Below, piece by piece: positions 1 through 11,856 of a DNA stretch of 64,000 nt. The translations under genes and the position numbers were made by a program. Where the stretch lies: the NCBI RefSeq assembly GCF_021730395.1, contig NC_069361.1:76827001-76891000 (forward strand). The letters are read 5' to 3'. Origin of the DNA: Mercenaria mercenaria. Its lineage: Eukaryota; Mollusca; Bivalvia; Venerida; Veneridae. The first letter of the stretch is position 1; each line of letters begins with the position of its first letter. The notes under the pieces are model-generated. The model saw nothing but the letters and a program-made list of their open reading frames with translations. It did no database searches and was not told where the DNA came from.

Positions 1-1480
1 GTCTAGGGAGTAGTTATATTAGTATGATTTTTTACATAATTATGGCTCTAGGACTCAAAAATAAGCCATTAAACTTATCCGCTCATGTGCCGGACCCCTT
101 TGGGCTCAACCTTCTGCTATAGATTGGAAACAGTTTTAGCCTCAAGGTACATGTATACAAATATGACTTTTAACTCTGACAAAGCAATCGCCAGACCGAG
201 ATCAAAGCATTCTCCTTTTATTGATTGGAAACCAACTCCAAGTCTCGTCATCATTTCTGACCTTATAGCCCACAAAACAGTAGGGGCCATCTACTGACCA
301 TAGTCAGTAATGCTATAAAATTTGATGCCCATATATACTCAGGCCCTTATGTAATACAACTAATTATCAGAAACCACATAGCCTCAAGTTTACTGTAATC
401 TTTATCTTTGACCTAATTATCCTACAACTAGAAAATGCTTTTTGAAGAAAAGCCCATGTCTCACCCAATGCCCAGTAGTAATAGGCAAGAAATCAATAGG
501 GGACTGGAGCGAAAGTCCAAGAGACACTGATAGTTGGCTGCATTAGGGATCATCTACTCGGCAAGTCCAATCATCCAAAGATATTTTAACATTCTAGGCT
601 AAGTGGTTCTCAGGTTATTGATCGGACAAAGTTTCCCATGTTCAAGCCCCTGTGACCTTGACCTTTGCTCAAGTGAGCCCAAAATCAATGAGGGGCATCC
701 ACTCTGTAAGTCCTACCATCCTATGAAGTCTGAAGGTTCTGGGTCAAATGGTTCATAAGTTATTGACCAGAAATTGTTTTCCCATTTCTGGCCGCTGTCA
801 CCTCGAACTTTCATGAAGTGACCCAAAAATCAATAGGGGCCATCTGCTCTTAACTTTCCAATCATCCTACGAAGTTTCAACATTCTGGGTCGAGCGGTTC
901 TCAAGTTATTATTCAGAAACTGTTTTACATGTTCAGGCCCCTGTGACCTTGACCTTTGATCAAGTAACCCCGAAAATGATGGGAGTCATCTACTTCATAA
1001 GCCCTCTCGCCCAATGAAGTTTCAAGGTTCTAGGTCAAATGATTCTCCAGTTATTGACCCAAAATGAAGTGTGACAGGCATATGGCTTCTGTGACCTTGA
1101 CCATAATGAAGTGACCCCAAAAACAACAGGGGTCTTCTACTCTGTAAGTCCTATCATCTTATTAAGTTTGAAGGTTCTGGGTCTAACAGTTCTAAAGTTA
1201 TTGATCAGAAATGGATTGGATTTCCATATTCTGGTCCCTTTGACCTTGACCTTTAATCGATTGACCCCAAATCCAGTCATCCTATGAAGTTTCAACATTT
1301 CTGGGTCAAATGGTTCTCAAGTTTCAGATCAGAAATGGTTTTCCATGTTCAGGTCCCTGTGATGGAGTGACCCCAAAAACAATAGGGGTCGTCTACTCCA
1401 TAAGCCCTACCACTCTATGAAGTTTGAAGGTTCTAGGTCAAATGGTTCTCCAGTTATTGATCGGAAATGAAGTGGGATGG
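1..1480. repeat. Divergent tandem array, unit about 147 bp
   Basis: The phrase GTGACCTTGACCTTTGAT followed by AAGTGACCCCAAAA and a variant of AATAGGGGTCATCTACTC recurs. The GACCTTG landmark falls near 654, 799, 945, 1093 and 1242, giving steps of 145-149 bp. Units before about 600 are more decayed. Copies differ by substitutions and small gaps, so the array is old. No coding potential is seen. The unit carries repeated AGGTCA half-sites on the minus strand. Confidence 0.85.
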
Positions 1481-1689
1481 ATGAATGGACAGGGCAAAGA
1501 CAACCTAAGCATTTTTTACTTATTCACTGGAATTAAAATTGTCCATCATAAGATGGACCAGTCAACATGAGTGAACAAATATGCAACCTTTTCTTTAAAG
1601 GAGGACATAAAAAGGGTTATACATACAGATCATAAAGTGACACAATCTTTTTCATTTCAAAACATTAACATGTAGCGATTAAAAAGAAA

Positions 1690-1875
1690 ATTGTAACACA
1701 TCATGGACCAGCTTCATGGTCCAGCATGCCTGGTTGCTGAACCTTTACACTGCTGTATTTCTAAAATGGACTGGTCCATCATTCAGTTTTGGCAGAACCA
1801 CTTATTATTCAAGGGGATAGTCACTGAAAATTTACTGACTGAACTGCGAATAGTGCAGACCATGTTCAGCCTGCA
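1690..1875 (+). repeat. MITE family B copy (partial)
   Basis: The segment with AATGGACTGGTCCATCATTC, then TCACTGAAAATTTACTGACTGAA and AGTGCAGACCATGTTCAG, matches relatives at 36325-36535 and 57530-57650 in this window. The conserved core in those copies continues into TGGTCGCAAAGGCAGAA. It is non-coding and present in variably truncated form. I take it as a dispersed non-autonomous element of molluscan type. Superfamily not assigned. Confidence 0.6.
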
Positions 1876-2684
1876 TCAGAGTTATGGTACTCGACCATTG
1901 ATTGGAACATTTCAAGGACACTAGTGGAAAGCAATTTAATCAACCATCCTATATGTATAGTAGTTTTAAAAAAAGACATGCATTGCTTATGGGAACTGGT
2001 CATTTTCCAGCTTTTGTTGATAGAGGAATACCCCAAGTGCCCCTCCAGGTATAATTTCAGATGAGGACAGACACCCAAGTGAACCTTCAGTCAGCTAGCT
2101 TCCATTTAAATAGTAAATTGATAAAAGCAGTTAACAAACTCATTTAAAAGGAAATGGAACACAACAGTTACTGTTAGAGACCAGGAACATATGAAGTCAC
2201 GCTTAATAAGTTACTAAACAAAAGAAAATGTTGACGGACGCACGACTGACGACGCACAACTAACGACGGACATTAAGCAGTCACAAAAGCTAAAATGCTG
2301 GAAAGGACCTTTATGCTGAGAGTGCACTGTGATAAAAACATTTTCTCAGAAAAGATGATAATACCCTACATATCAGCCTTTCAGTCATTGACACTAAAGC
2401 CCTCACCTGTGCACAAGGCTTCAAGTGTGTTTGTATAACAAAGTGCAGTGTTAGGTTTCTTCTATGTCAGTCTATATTATATACATGTCACACACATTTT
2501 TGAACCTAGGGCAATAATCTGAACAATACGGTAGACAGTACAACTCTGATATCACACGCCAAATATAAAGGTCTTGCTATTATTGATTCAGAGAAGATAT
2601 TTCAAAGTTTCTTATATACTTCTTTCAAACTTTACGCAATGACTTTGCACTACCTTAAAAAGACTTTAGGATCCATGGCACAAA

Positions 2685-2714
2685 GGTGGGGTGGGGGTGG
2701 GGGGGGGGGGGGGG
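2685..2714 (+). repeat. G-rich run, 16 uninterrupted G
   Basis: GGTGGGGTGGGGGTGG leads into an unbroken run of 16 G at 2699-2714. It could form a G-quadruplex, and its exact length is unreliable in any assembly. The rest of 1876-2977 shows only decayed repeat ends, such as ACGGACG-rich sequence at 2228-2275, and no gene. Confidence 0.9.
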
Positions 2715-2977
2715 TCAAGTTCTATCATTCTTGTTTTTGAATACACCTCAGTAAGTACATGTCACACACAGGGGCGTGGCCATTTTTTACCTTAGGGCAA
2801 TAATATGGACTATTATGGTAGAGAGTCAAACCCTTATATCACATGCTAAATATCAAAGCTCTAGAGAAAAAGATTTTTAAAGTTTGATAACTGAAATTCT
2901 AACACGATCCGATTCATTTTCCTATTAAACAAAGAAGGCTTGAAACAGTGGATTATTAAACAAAATTCACTCTTCTG

Positions 2978-3280
2978 ACGTCACAATTATTAAGTCATAG
3001 CGTCAAGCGGCGTAGCGGCGCCCTGGAAAAGAACCCGATTGAAAACGGGCAAATATTTAATGCATGCCGACAAGGGTGTACTTTTAAAGTCCTTGATAAC
3101 GCGTTAGAATCGAAATAATATATCTCATTTAGTGATTTGCTCTTGAATAAATCACTGTTTGTCGTTCAGATGTATAGCATTATATCACTCGGGCTATGCC
3201 CTCGTGATATAATTCCTTCGCATCTGAACTCCAAACAGTGATTTATTCAGCGACAAATCACCGATGAGATATATTATTTC
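2978..3280. mobile_element. Palindromic MITE (family C)
   Basis: From 3112 to 3280 the sequence folds back on itself: GAAATAATATATCTCAT at the left is the near-complement of ATGAGATATATTATTTC at the right. The centre reads ACTCGGGCTATGCCCTCGTGATAT. The flank at 2978-3111 (CACAATTATTAAGTCATAGCGTCA) and the palindrome both recur in inverted orientation around 59540-59770 and 60590-60830. It has no ORF and is a typical non-autonomous DNA element. Confidence 0.7.
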
Positions 3281-3299
3281 TTAAATCTATTTCTAACCA

Positions 3300-4125
3300 A
3301 AAAGACCCATATGGTCAATGAACTGGAACTGTTGGAACAACTTTGAAAGAGGGCTACCTAGAGATCATTTGTGTAGTTTCATCAAAATCTATTCAGTGGT
3401 TTTGGAGGAGATGTTGTTTAAAGATAATGTTGATGAAAAGTGACCACGCCCACTGGCGGCCATGTTTTTTGATGAATAAGAAAACTTTGAACACTATTTA
3501 AAGAAGGTAACACAAGGACAATTTCTGTGAGTTTATTTAAAATTAGGCTAGTAGTTTATACAAGAAGATTTTCTAAGTTTCCACTATATACATATATATA
3601 TGGAAAAGTGACCACACCTTCTGGCAGCCATGTTTTTTTATGAATCAAAATAATTTGAACAATCTTGGTAGAGGGTCACACAAGGACCATTTGTTTTAAA
3701 TTATTTTAAGATCCGGCTAGCAGGTTCACACAAGATATTTTAAATTTCCACTATATACATATAGGGAAAAGTGACCATGCCCCCTCCCCTGGCGGCCATG
3801 TTTTTTTATGAATCGGTATAATTTAAATAGTCTTGGTAGAGGGTGACATAAGGACCATTTGGATGAAATTATTTCAAAATCTGACCATTGATTAGCAGGA
3901 GATGTCATTTGAAGATTTTTCTATTTCTGTTCTGGTGGCCACTATGTGCAACCAACCGGAATCATTTGAACAACTTTGGTAGAGGACCATCCGCACAGTT
4001 TCATTAAAATCCATTCAAGTGGTTTTAGAGGAGATGTCATTTAAACACAATTGTTGACGATGGAGGAACGAAGGACACAGCGTGATCACAATACTTGGTG
4101 CTCAGGTGAGCTAAAATTTTATGTC
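3300..4125. repeat. Tandem array, unit about 165 bp
   Basis: The landmark GTGACCACGCC/GACCACACC/GACCATGCC followed by TGGCGGCCATGTTTTTT occurs at 3442, 3610 and 3773, spacing 168 and 163 bp. Partial units flank these. The 3' border ends in TGCTCAGGTGAGCTAAAA at about 4099-4117. Different sequence from the array at 1-1480, but similar unit size. Confidence 0.8.
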
Positions 4126-4319
4126 ATGGCCCCTTGAGTCAGTGCATAGGTATCTTCAGGAATGTGATTTTTATAAGTTTGAAAGAAGTATACAAGGTAA
4201 TACTGTAACTTGCATCCAGAAAAGACAATGTTGACGGATGAACATTGCCATAAACACAACTGTCACATTATCTAAACTTGAATTAATTATAAAATGCAGA
4301 CCCACTTGTTTATTTCAAC

Positions 4320-5090
4320 AGTGCTATGAACAACACTTCCTCAAGGTTCATGTAAAGTCTTTTGAAAGCACCCCTTGGGTGAATTTTTGGTTTAGTTTTT
4401 TTTACGCCACATAGGCCTTGGTCTATCATAAAGAATACACCAAATCCTTCATAATAAGTAGGAGAAACTTTTAAGACAGGTTATTCCTTTTTGGACAACA
4501 CGTTTTGTCTTATATCACATGTGCTTTGACTGTTCATGTTCTATTTTGTAGAAGATATCAAGCTTCTTTTTCAAAAGAATTCTGTCATTACTTTTATAAT
4601 CATTGTGTGTCTAACATATTTGTCCAGGTACTCCGGGAGTTGAAAGTGTTACAAACCATGTACATTTCAAAAAAATGCAAACATTGCAAAATGAAAGTGA
4701 AAGTAGAGCTGTCAAATTGACAAAAAACTGCAGTATTTCAACAAATACAAAAGTAAACTATATTTCATTTCCTGGAGTACCTAGATAAGTATACAAGACA
4801 CACAACAAAAACAAACTTAGAGAAAAAATATGTTTGAAAAAGAAGTTTGATAGCTTGTACAAAATATAATGTGGACAGTTGAAGTACAAGTTTTGTATGA
4901 CAAAATAAATATTACCGAACAAGGTGACCTCTATAGAAAGTATTTTTTACTTCTTCTGAACAACTCTGTATATATATATGTTATGAATATTATGGGCCTG
5001 TTGGGTATAATTTCAAAAATAAAAATTTACCCAAGGGGTGGTCACAAACATTTTACATGAACCTTAAGAACTTCTTTTACCATATATCAC
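4320..5090. repeat. Imperfect inverted repeat pair, about 770 bp apart
   Basis: AAGGTTCATGTAAAGTCTTT then CACCCCTTGGGTGAATTTTT at 4344-4397 is matched on the opposite strand by 5022-5075 (reading AAGGTTCATGTAAAATG then CACCCCTTGGGTAAATTTTT). The span between is AT-rich with no convincing ORF. It could be a small non-autonomous DNA transposon with decayed ends. No target-site duplication was identified. Confidence 0.5.
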
Positions 5091-5187
5091 AATAAAAAGC
5101 GCAAGATAGAGAATTTTGAATTATACTTTTAATACTGCTAAAAATCAGTAGGTAAAATGACAATAAATTTTTTATCTACTATACTAG

Positions 5188-5193
5188 TTTATT
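5188..5193 (-). terminator. Candidate poly(A) signal for the TBCC gene
   Basis: TTTATT on the plus strand is AATAAA on the minus strand, about 90 bases past the TBCC stop at 5278. It is the canonical hexamer at a sensible distance, but AT-rich sequence makes chance matches common. Confidence 0.4.
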
Positions 5194-5277
5194 CACATTT
5201 AAAAAATCAACAATCAACATTGGTATAACAAAGCTGGTTTCCTAAAGCGTACGACATTAAATAACTAAAGCAACAAT

Positions 5278-6291
5278 TTAATTCCAGTTACTACTTCTTT
5301 CACTTTCTGGTATAAGACTCCAGTTTGGTGAATGCTTGTCTGCAGCAAGCCAATTGAAGTCGTCAATGTCATCCCAATTATTTCTACTTTTGTCTAGTCC
5401 TGAAATTTCATAGTGTTTTTCAATGTTTGGATATGTCCAGTTATAAGGACCAAAGCTTACTGCTGAGGAATCTTCTATAATAGCTCTGCTAGTTACATGA
5501 ATATAGAACTTGGTATCTGTTGTTGTGTGTATCCGTAACTGCTGACATGGAACCACAAATGTACAATTCTTGCATTCTCTGATAAATATAGATCCAGACA
5601 CTGGACCCGAAAGGATTGTACAGTTTGTTAACTTATTGATGTGAATAGCAGATGCTGCTCCACAAAGTTTTACAGTGCAGGATTCGAGCCTTGCAAGAGC
5701 AACATCTTTCTTATTGATTTCCTCTTCCATTTTTAAATCTAGTCCTTTCTTGTCAGTAAATTTACAATCGGCTAAAATGACACTTTCATCCTCTGGTATA
5801 GTTTCTTTTTTAACCTCCTCTTGCTTTTCTGAAACAGTACCTTTCTTTTTAGATCGAAACGTAAATTTCTTCTTTGGAAGCAACTCATCTCGCTTTTCCT
5901 GTATCTGGGATTGCAATTTTGCCAAAATATCTTGTGACTGACGAACATCGTACGATGGCAAAAACATAGTGGATTCAGTCAGAAATCGCTGCAGTTTTTG
6001 ATGTCTTACAGATAAGTCATCAAACTTTTCAACAAGTTTATTTTTATCCAGTGAGTCACATGCTTGAAGCTCGCTTTCTAGATCGATCTTTTCGCTTGTA
6101 AAATGATCATGGAAGAATTTTGTGTTTTCCTGGGCTGAGGTCACTAATGACTTTTCTTCTTTACGTTTCTGAATATCAGCGAGTCTTTCATCTTCCCTCT
6201 TTTGTAGTTTATCCGCAACAACTTGCTTTTTATTGTCGAATTTATCAATGTTTTCCATAACGACTGGTTTTTGCGATTCGCACTCGGTCAT
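5278..6291 (-). CDS. TBCC: Tubulin-binding cofactor C
   Basis: One uninterrupted 337-residue frame starts with MTECESQKPV. The family acts late in tubulin folding: TBCC joins the cofactor D/E complex holding alpha and beta tubulin and triggers GTP hydrolysis, releasing the dimer in the cytosol. Residues about 15-135 are charged and helical, fitting the spectrin-like N-terminal domain. About 140-170 form a Lys/Glu-rich linker. Residues about 175-325 form the C-terminal beta-helix (CARP/TBCC) domain, with SGPVSGSIFIREC at 228-240 and CQQLRIH at 249-255. The Gln-Leu-Arg here corresponds to the conserved arginine finger of TBCC and RP2 (R253). Length is close to human TBCC (346). The ATG at 6291 is the first in frame before a family-like N terminus. 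The gene is intronless, unlike the other host genes here. RP2 is less likely because there is no MGC acylation start. Confidence 0.95.
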   Translation of the reverse strand: MTECESQKPVVMENIDKFDNKKQVVADKLQKREDERLADIQKRKEEKSLVTSAQENTKFFHDHFTSEKIDLESELQACDSLDKNKLVEKFDDLSVRHQKLQRFLTESTMFLPSYDVRQSQDILAKLQSQIQEKRDELLPKKKFTFRSKKKGTVSEKQEEVKKETIPEDESVILADCKFTDKKGLDLKMEEEINKKDVALARLESCTVKLCGAASAIHINKLTNCTILSGPVSGSIFIRECKNCTFVVPCQQLRIHTTTDTKFYIHVTSRAIIEDSSAVSFGPYNWTYPNIEKHYEISGLDKSRNNWDDIDDFNWLAADKHSPNWSLIPESERSSNWN

Positions 6292-8304
6292 GATTCAGAC
6301 AAGCAGCTTACATCAGTAATAAAACAATAAAAAATAACAGAGTATTTCCTCTTTATCTTAAGTTGAAATAAGCTTATTTTGTTTGAAAAGTACTATGTTG
6401 TGATTAAACCATGAAGATTTTGATCTCAGGACTTTGTTCTTTATTTTGTTTACTAAACTTTTAATTTATTTGTTTTATTTGTTGTACGCAATACGGAGTC
6501 GTAAATACGAAGGTCTTTTCACCCCAAGACACCCCAAAACACCTAGATTATTAACTTATTTGTATCAATTATTAAATATATATATAATATGAAATTAGGC
6601 GCTGCCTATCTGACGGGAAAACCTAGTGATAGTGATACGGATTCTTTCTTTTTTTCTGCATTAAATTGTTCTTTCTGATTTTAACACTGCCCAGACAAGC
6701 GCCTTCCAGTCATAATCGTTAATGATTGTTGGAAGTATCATGTAGATGTAGATGTAGATATTTTCTGTTTGGTTTTCAGTTTTGACAGTAAGCCTGATGG
6801 TTTTGCTATTGTTATAAAAATAAGAAGGGGAAATGTTTTAAAAAGTTTTGTTGAAATGAACATAGATCTAATCATTTCTTGAAATGTATCAAGACTAGAC
6901 AGACAATGGAAAATAGTGTTTATGAGTTAAAGATAATAGTGATATTTGGGTGCACAGAATCTAGTCCCAAAATGCATCATTAGTTGTACTGATGATAAAA
7001 TAGAGAAAAGTGGAAACTTCACATGTCGCTCAACACGACAAAAATGAAACTGTTGCATAAACCCGGACAGATAACGAGGGATTTTATACCTGTCACTTTT
7101 TTATATCTGCAAATTGTTATCATTTATTGTTATCAAAATAATGCTGCTTTTGCTGAAAATTTTACATAATTCAAATTTATATTTAGTAAGCTAATTTTAA
7201 CTCACACGAAGTGAGCGCCGGAAAGGGATATGTAAAATGGGGGCTGTACGAACATTGATAAATTCGAACACTTTGTCATTTACAAAATTTTCCTCATAGT
7301 ATTATATATGGTGCAACAGTCATTCAAAAGTGACCCAATATCAGGCCTTTATGTGTTGTCAGTGAGCATGCGTAAAACACACTCTTCCTCAGTAGTTTTG
7401 GATAAATATTTTAATGCAAGTCATTTATTTATACATAATATTACCAATTTTGTTTCTGTTTACAACGATCATGCATTTGCTATCAATTTGTTTCTCTGAT
7501 AAAAATTTCTGAATCCGGGAATGCATGCACATATTCTTTTCAGTTCATTTGTTACAAACAAATAGTTTCTAAAAACGACAAACAATCCAAAAAATAAAAC
7601 AAAACAATTTACACATTATGCCTGTGTAACATCACATTCAATATCATCTTGTTCTGATATTCTTTTGTAGTATAGATACCGGAACTTACATAATCCTGCT
7701 ATCCTAAACACGGACTATTTTAATTCTTTTAAATGCCATTATTGTCAAATGACACTCTTTTAGGACAAATTGTGTTCCACCAATACAGCTATGGTAAAAC
7801 TCGTGTATGTGAGAATGACAAACAACCATTTACTTGTATATTCTTATTTCAAATTCATTGTAAAAAGTTCTTGACCAGACTTTTATATATAACACAAACA
7901 CTCTTGGTCGAAATTCAATTTAATTTACCTAACTGCTAACAGTCTGGGACCTTTTTTTGAATATGATTAAGGTTAATTTCTTAGCTTGATAGGGATCGTA
8001 GTGAGCCTCTAAAGTTTATAGCCAACATTTTTTTTTTAAGTGTAATTTTACCAAAACTGTAGTCAATGAATTGACTTTTAGAAAGTAGTTGCAATGTATG
8101 TGAAAGATTGTGGAAGGGAGGGGAGATAAGCAATATCGATATATGCTTTTCCATGCCTTCGAATATTTTGTTCTAAATTTACAGACAGAACATTTGTTAA
8201 CTATACTTATTATTGATTTGTGTTCCAGTAATTAAAAAAAGTGTGATAAATATCAAGAAAAAAAATTAAATTGGGCCTAAGCTAAAAAAAAAAATAATTC
8301 AAGC

Positions 8305-8375
8305 AATCTACGAGATTCGAACTCAGACCTCGCGCATGGAAAATATGTGCGCTAACCACTGGACGACAGAACTTT
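8305..8375 (-). repeat. tRNA-derived SINE fragment
   Basis: On the minus strand a box-A-like CAGTGGTTAGCGCAC is followed about 30 bases later by a box B, GAGTTCGAATC. The T-arm pairs only weakly (GAG/CTC) and no proper acceptor stem forms, so it is not scored as a working tRNA gene. Confidence 0.5.
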
Positions 8376-9512
8376 TGACAGAAATGTGCGATAAAATTAT
8401 GTATATAAATAATTTTTGTTAGTGCAGCGTGTCTATATTTGTTTTACATTGACCTTTTTGAAATTATTGGCTTTTCTACAATCTAAGAAATAAATAAACA
8501 ATGGTTTTGTTATTCAAACAGTGCAGTAATATAGCTTACTGTAAGTTACATCATAATTCATTATTGGAAACAAAAAGCGGGCTGCTTGAATCATCCATAA
8601 ACTCGTTTCATGAAGAAACCCGAATAACACCGATTTCTATTGATACCGCGAATTTTCAACTCGATAGAATAATTTGTTTTAATAATGCGGCGCCCGATCG
8701 TTCATAAGAAATTTTATTTTATCAAATGTCGTCCTGAAAATTATTTATTGCACAAGCACGGCAGCAGGTCCGGTAGAATTATGGGAGAACAACAACAACA
8801 AAACCGGTGAAGGTATAGAACTTATTCCCAAGTTGAACGGTATATAGATTTACTTTGACGTATATACACGTACACATTATCTATAGACGAAAAAACCTTC
8901 GGTTTTCCCGTATAAAAGACATGTTAATACAGTTAAAATAACCTTTAGAATAGGTTTGTTCAAGGAAATACATCTAAGAACATCAGCTGAAACGAACTTG
9001 TTATCAATGATAAAGGGAGGTAAAGCCAACATTATACTATGTGAATTACATATTGAGTTGTTTCCCTTGGATATGGTCACCCAGCGAATGCCTGACGCCC
9101 TTACAGTTAAAAACATTTTTTTTTTGCTCAAATTTACTAACAAATTTTACAAACACAGTAACTTCTGAATAGAAGGGAAATAACTAGATCGGAATGGAAT
9201 AATGCCTAAAGCTTTATTACATTTAAGCTTTTGGATTGTTCCCCTTGAATTATTTTGTTCTACAGTTTCCGTTTCTACGATAAAAAAAACACAAATGAAA
9301 ATTAATATGAAATAAGGCAAAGCCTCAAAGCGAGCTCAAAGAAATCTGTTTTAGCTAAAAATATTATGCATCATTTATTTGTCACAAAGAAACTATTCCA
9401 TACTCACAAGAATTCAGGAGAACCTATTCACTTGAAAAAGTCTACATTTAGTGTCACCATGCCTGTAACAGTGAATATCATATGTTGCAAAAATTATGGG
9501 AAGCCGGTGTCA

Positions 9513-9526
9513 CGGTGACGTCACCG
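9513..9526. promoter_or_regulatory. Perfect 14-bp palindrome containing a CRE
   Basis: CGGTGACGTCACCG is an exact palindrome centred on TGACGTCA, the CREB/ATF site. No gene start is evident nearby, so a regulatory role is unproven. It may belong to the element around it. Confidence 0.35.
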
Positions 9527-10130
9527 CGTTCCCGTTTCTTACTGCTTATTAATGACATTTTTTCCATTTTCTTGCCGATGCTTGATCTTTTAAATGAAAA
9601 TAATATTTTTTTTCAAACAACTGGAAAGCATTCTTTCATTATTGTTGAGTGATGAATATTTTTTTGGCAATTAAATAAAGTTCTGTATTCACTCCGGAAA
9701 GAAGTACTTCCTGTGAGCACCTATCCGTTAGGGTGCGCTTTTTAAGAACTTCCGACGAAACTTTTCAAATCCATCACCAAGTGTGGAAGTATACTTGCGT
9801 TACCGTAAAGCTCGATTCTCGAGTAGGCCCTTCGGGCCTGCTCTTCGAGCTCGCTATCACCATTTACTTCAAAATATGTTATTATTTTGATACTAAACAA
9901 TAGGATAATTAGGCGTCTTTGGGTGTTTTGGGGTGAAAAGACCCTCCCTTATCGATTGTGAAATTTACAAATAACCTGACTAAAACCTGTTTAGACATAC
10001 TAGTACCGTATGGAATCATAGTATTATCGATGAATGGCGTTTTTTATTACTATTATTATTTCAGCTGTATTGTTATCTTTTCTTTAATGATATAAACATT
10101 ATTCATTTAAGACGTGTTTGTGCCGTTTAA

Positions 10131-10228
10131 ATGTTATCGAGCAGTGCGAATGCTAATACAGCAGTGTGAGATGCTAATACAGCAGTGTGAGGTGCTGATA
10201 CAGCAGTGTGAGGTGCCAATACAGCCCC
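10131..10228 (+). repeat. 21-bp minisatellite, cluster 1
   Basis: About four copies of a unit near GCTAATACAGCAGTGTGAG(G)T, with small changes. The same unit recurs at 11795-11853 and 13428-13945. The cluster ends just before an inverted-repeat element starting at 10244. Confidence 0.85.
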
Positions 10229-10243
10229 TGTAAACATGAAGTA

Positions 10244-11783
10244 ATTGGGCCAACGACGGAAAACCGTCAAAGGATAATCGTTGTTGGGCCACTGTTGGCC
10301 CAACAATGATTAATAAGTATTGTAAATACAGCTGTTGGGCCAACGTTGAACCAACTTTAAATTTCAGTCACAGTTATCTCTGCATTGGCCCTATATTGAT
10401 TTTCAGAGAAAGACTTACACAGAGAAAACATCGTTGGCCCAACGTTGGTCCATTAGAAAAAATAATATAATAATTGTGTATTTTACAGGTCACTGTTTTA
10501 TCACAAGCCCCCACAGGTAAACACAGGTTGTGTAGGTGTAACATGCAATATTTAATTAATTATTATATACACTTATCTGCACCAATTCGTAATCAGTTAA
10601 ATTTGGGCTAATTAAACTAAAAGCTTATCTGCAGCCGTAATGATATTTTGAACTATTTCAAATCTACTACCTTGAAAAAATTGTGAAAAAAGTATTGAAA
10701 AAAAACCCTTACTAACTCTATAACAAATATCTAATTTTATACAATCATAAAATGTTTACAATAAATCTGTTGAATATTCCAGAACATGAACTCTCGTTAA
10801 CCCGAGTTATGTAAGAAATCCCAGAAAATGTGGTTAATTTTACTCTCTAGACCAGATTTCTAGCTTTATAGACATGTGAAGTAAAGGAAACTATTATACA
10901 TGTGATAGGTCTAGAATTAACAAAAACCCGATCTTCCAGCTATAAACTGTAAGTAGAAGTTTATTTTTTTTTAAAATATTTTTTGATAAAGTTGTGGAAT
11001 CTTATACAGAATTTCTTTTTATATCCTGTATGCATGTTATATCCATATGACTTGAACATCTGTTAAATACTTATATCTAAAGCTGGCGGATGGCACTTGT
11101 GTTGAGTATTAAATTCTGTAAATAAAATAACTCATTTTCTTGTTAATTCTAACATATTTTTTCGGTTAAATACAGACAAAAATTAATTTCATACATTTTA
11201 CGCAAGTTTATGTCCAGAGGTTTATGTGCATTTCTTTAGTTATTGTTATCAATTTGACGTAGATGGTTTAATCAACATTATGATTTTTGTTTTTTACAGG
11301 GTGCTGTTCAAGGGAGTAATAATGGAGTGCCTAGTACTGTGGTGCACAGGAAAAAATAAAAATATGAAAAGCTGCAAGTCAGTGAGAAAATAAAACAAAC
11401 AAACAGAACTTGGATATATAATGAGTTAATATACAGACAGTAATTCACTTCAGTAGGATTTAATTAGTGACTGAAATAAGAAAAATATTTAGATTTATAA
11501 AAGACTGGAATCAGTATTTTACATGTTATAGTGATGAAATATTCTGTTATATTTCTTCAGGAAAATTGCAAACAAACTTTAAATAAATGTTAGATTTCTT
11601 TTTGTTAAATGTTAACAAAATCACAACTATTTGAAAATAAAACAAGTATTAAACAATGCTAGTTTTAGTCTTTTTTTTTTCAATTTCGTTATCGTTGGGA
11701 TAGCGTTGGCATCCATCTTTGGCCAACAAAGAAACAGAGTTATAGACGAACCGTGATAGACGAAAAAATGATGTTGGCCCAAT
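10244..11783. mobile_element. Non-autonomous inverted-repeat element, 1.54 kb
   Basis: It begins ATTGGGCCAAC (10244-10254) and ends GTTGGCCCAAT (11773-11783), exact inverted complements. Between 10260 and 10460 the motif TTGGGCCAAC/GTTGGCCCAA recurs several times in both orientations (for example near 10285-10305, 10333-10345 and 10434-10450), and degenerate versions lie near the right end (11693-11730). Subterminal motif repeats of this kind are usual transposase binding sites. No transposase frame is present. The 21-bp minisatellite lies on both sides, so it appears to have inserted into that array. No duplication of target sequence is clear. Confidence 0.65.
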
Positions 11784-11794
11784 GGAGGGCAGTG

Positions 11795-11853
11795 TACAGC
11801 AGTGTGGGGCTAATACAGCAGTTTGAGGTGCTTATATAGCAGTGTGAGATGCT
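11795..11853 (+). repeat. 21-bp minisatellite, cluster 2
   Basis: Nearly three units (TACAGCAGTGTGGGGCTAA, TACAGCAGTTTGAGGTGCTTA, TATAGCAGTGTGAGATGCTAA) directly continue the pattern of cluster 1 after the intervening element. Confidence 0.85.
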
Positions 11854-11856
11854 AAG

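Larger units (their letters stand above)
6511..9944. mobile_element. Putative 3.4-kb element bounded by 34-bp inverted repeats
   Basis: GGTCTTTTCACCCCAAGACA at 6512 is matched in inverted orientation at the other end, where the minus strand from 9943 reads GGTCTTTTCACCCCAAAACA. Over 34 bases about 30 agree, ending in CCTA on both sides. The interior holds only short open frames and no recognisable transposase, so if real this is a non-autonomous or gutted DNA transposon. I could not find a target-site duplication. It also contains a tRNA-like SINE fragment (8305-8375) and a short palindrome at 9513. Alternatively, two unrelated insertions of one small repeat could give the same picture. Confidence 0.45.

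Noticed and set aside
8305-8375. A functional tRNA gene
   Set aside because: Box A and B are visible, but the acceptor and T stems do not pair; SINE origin fits better.
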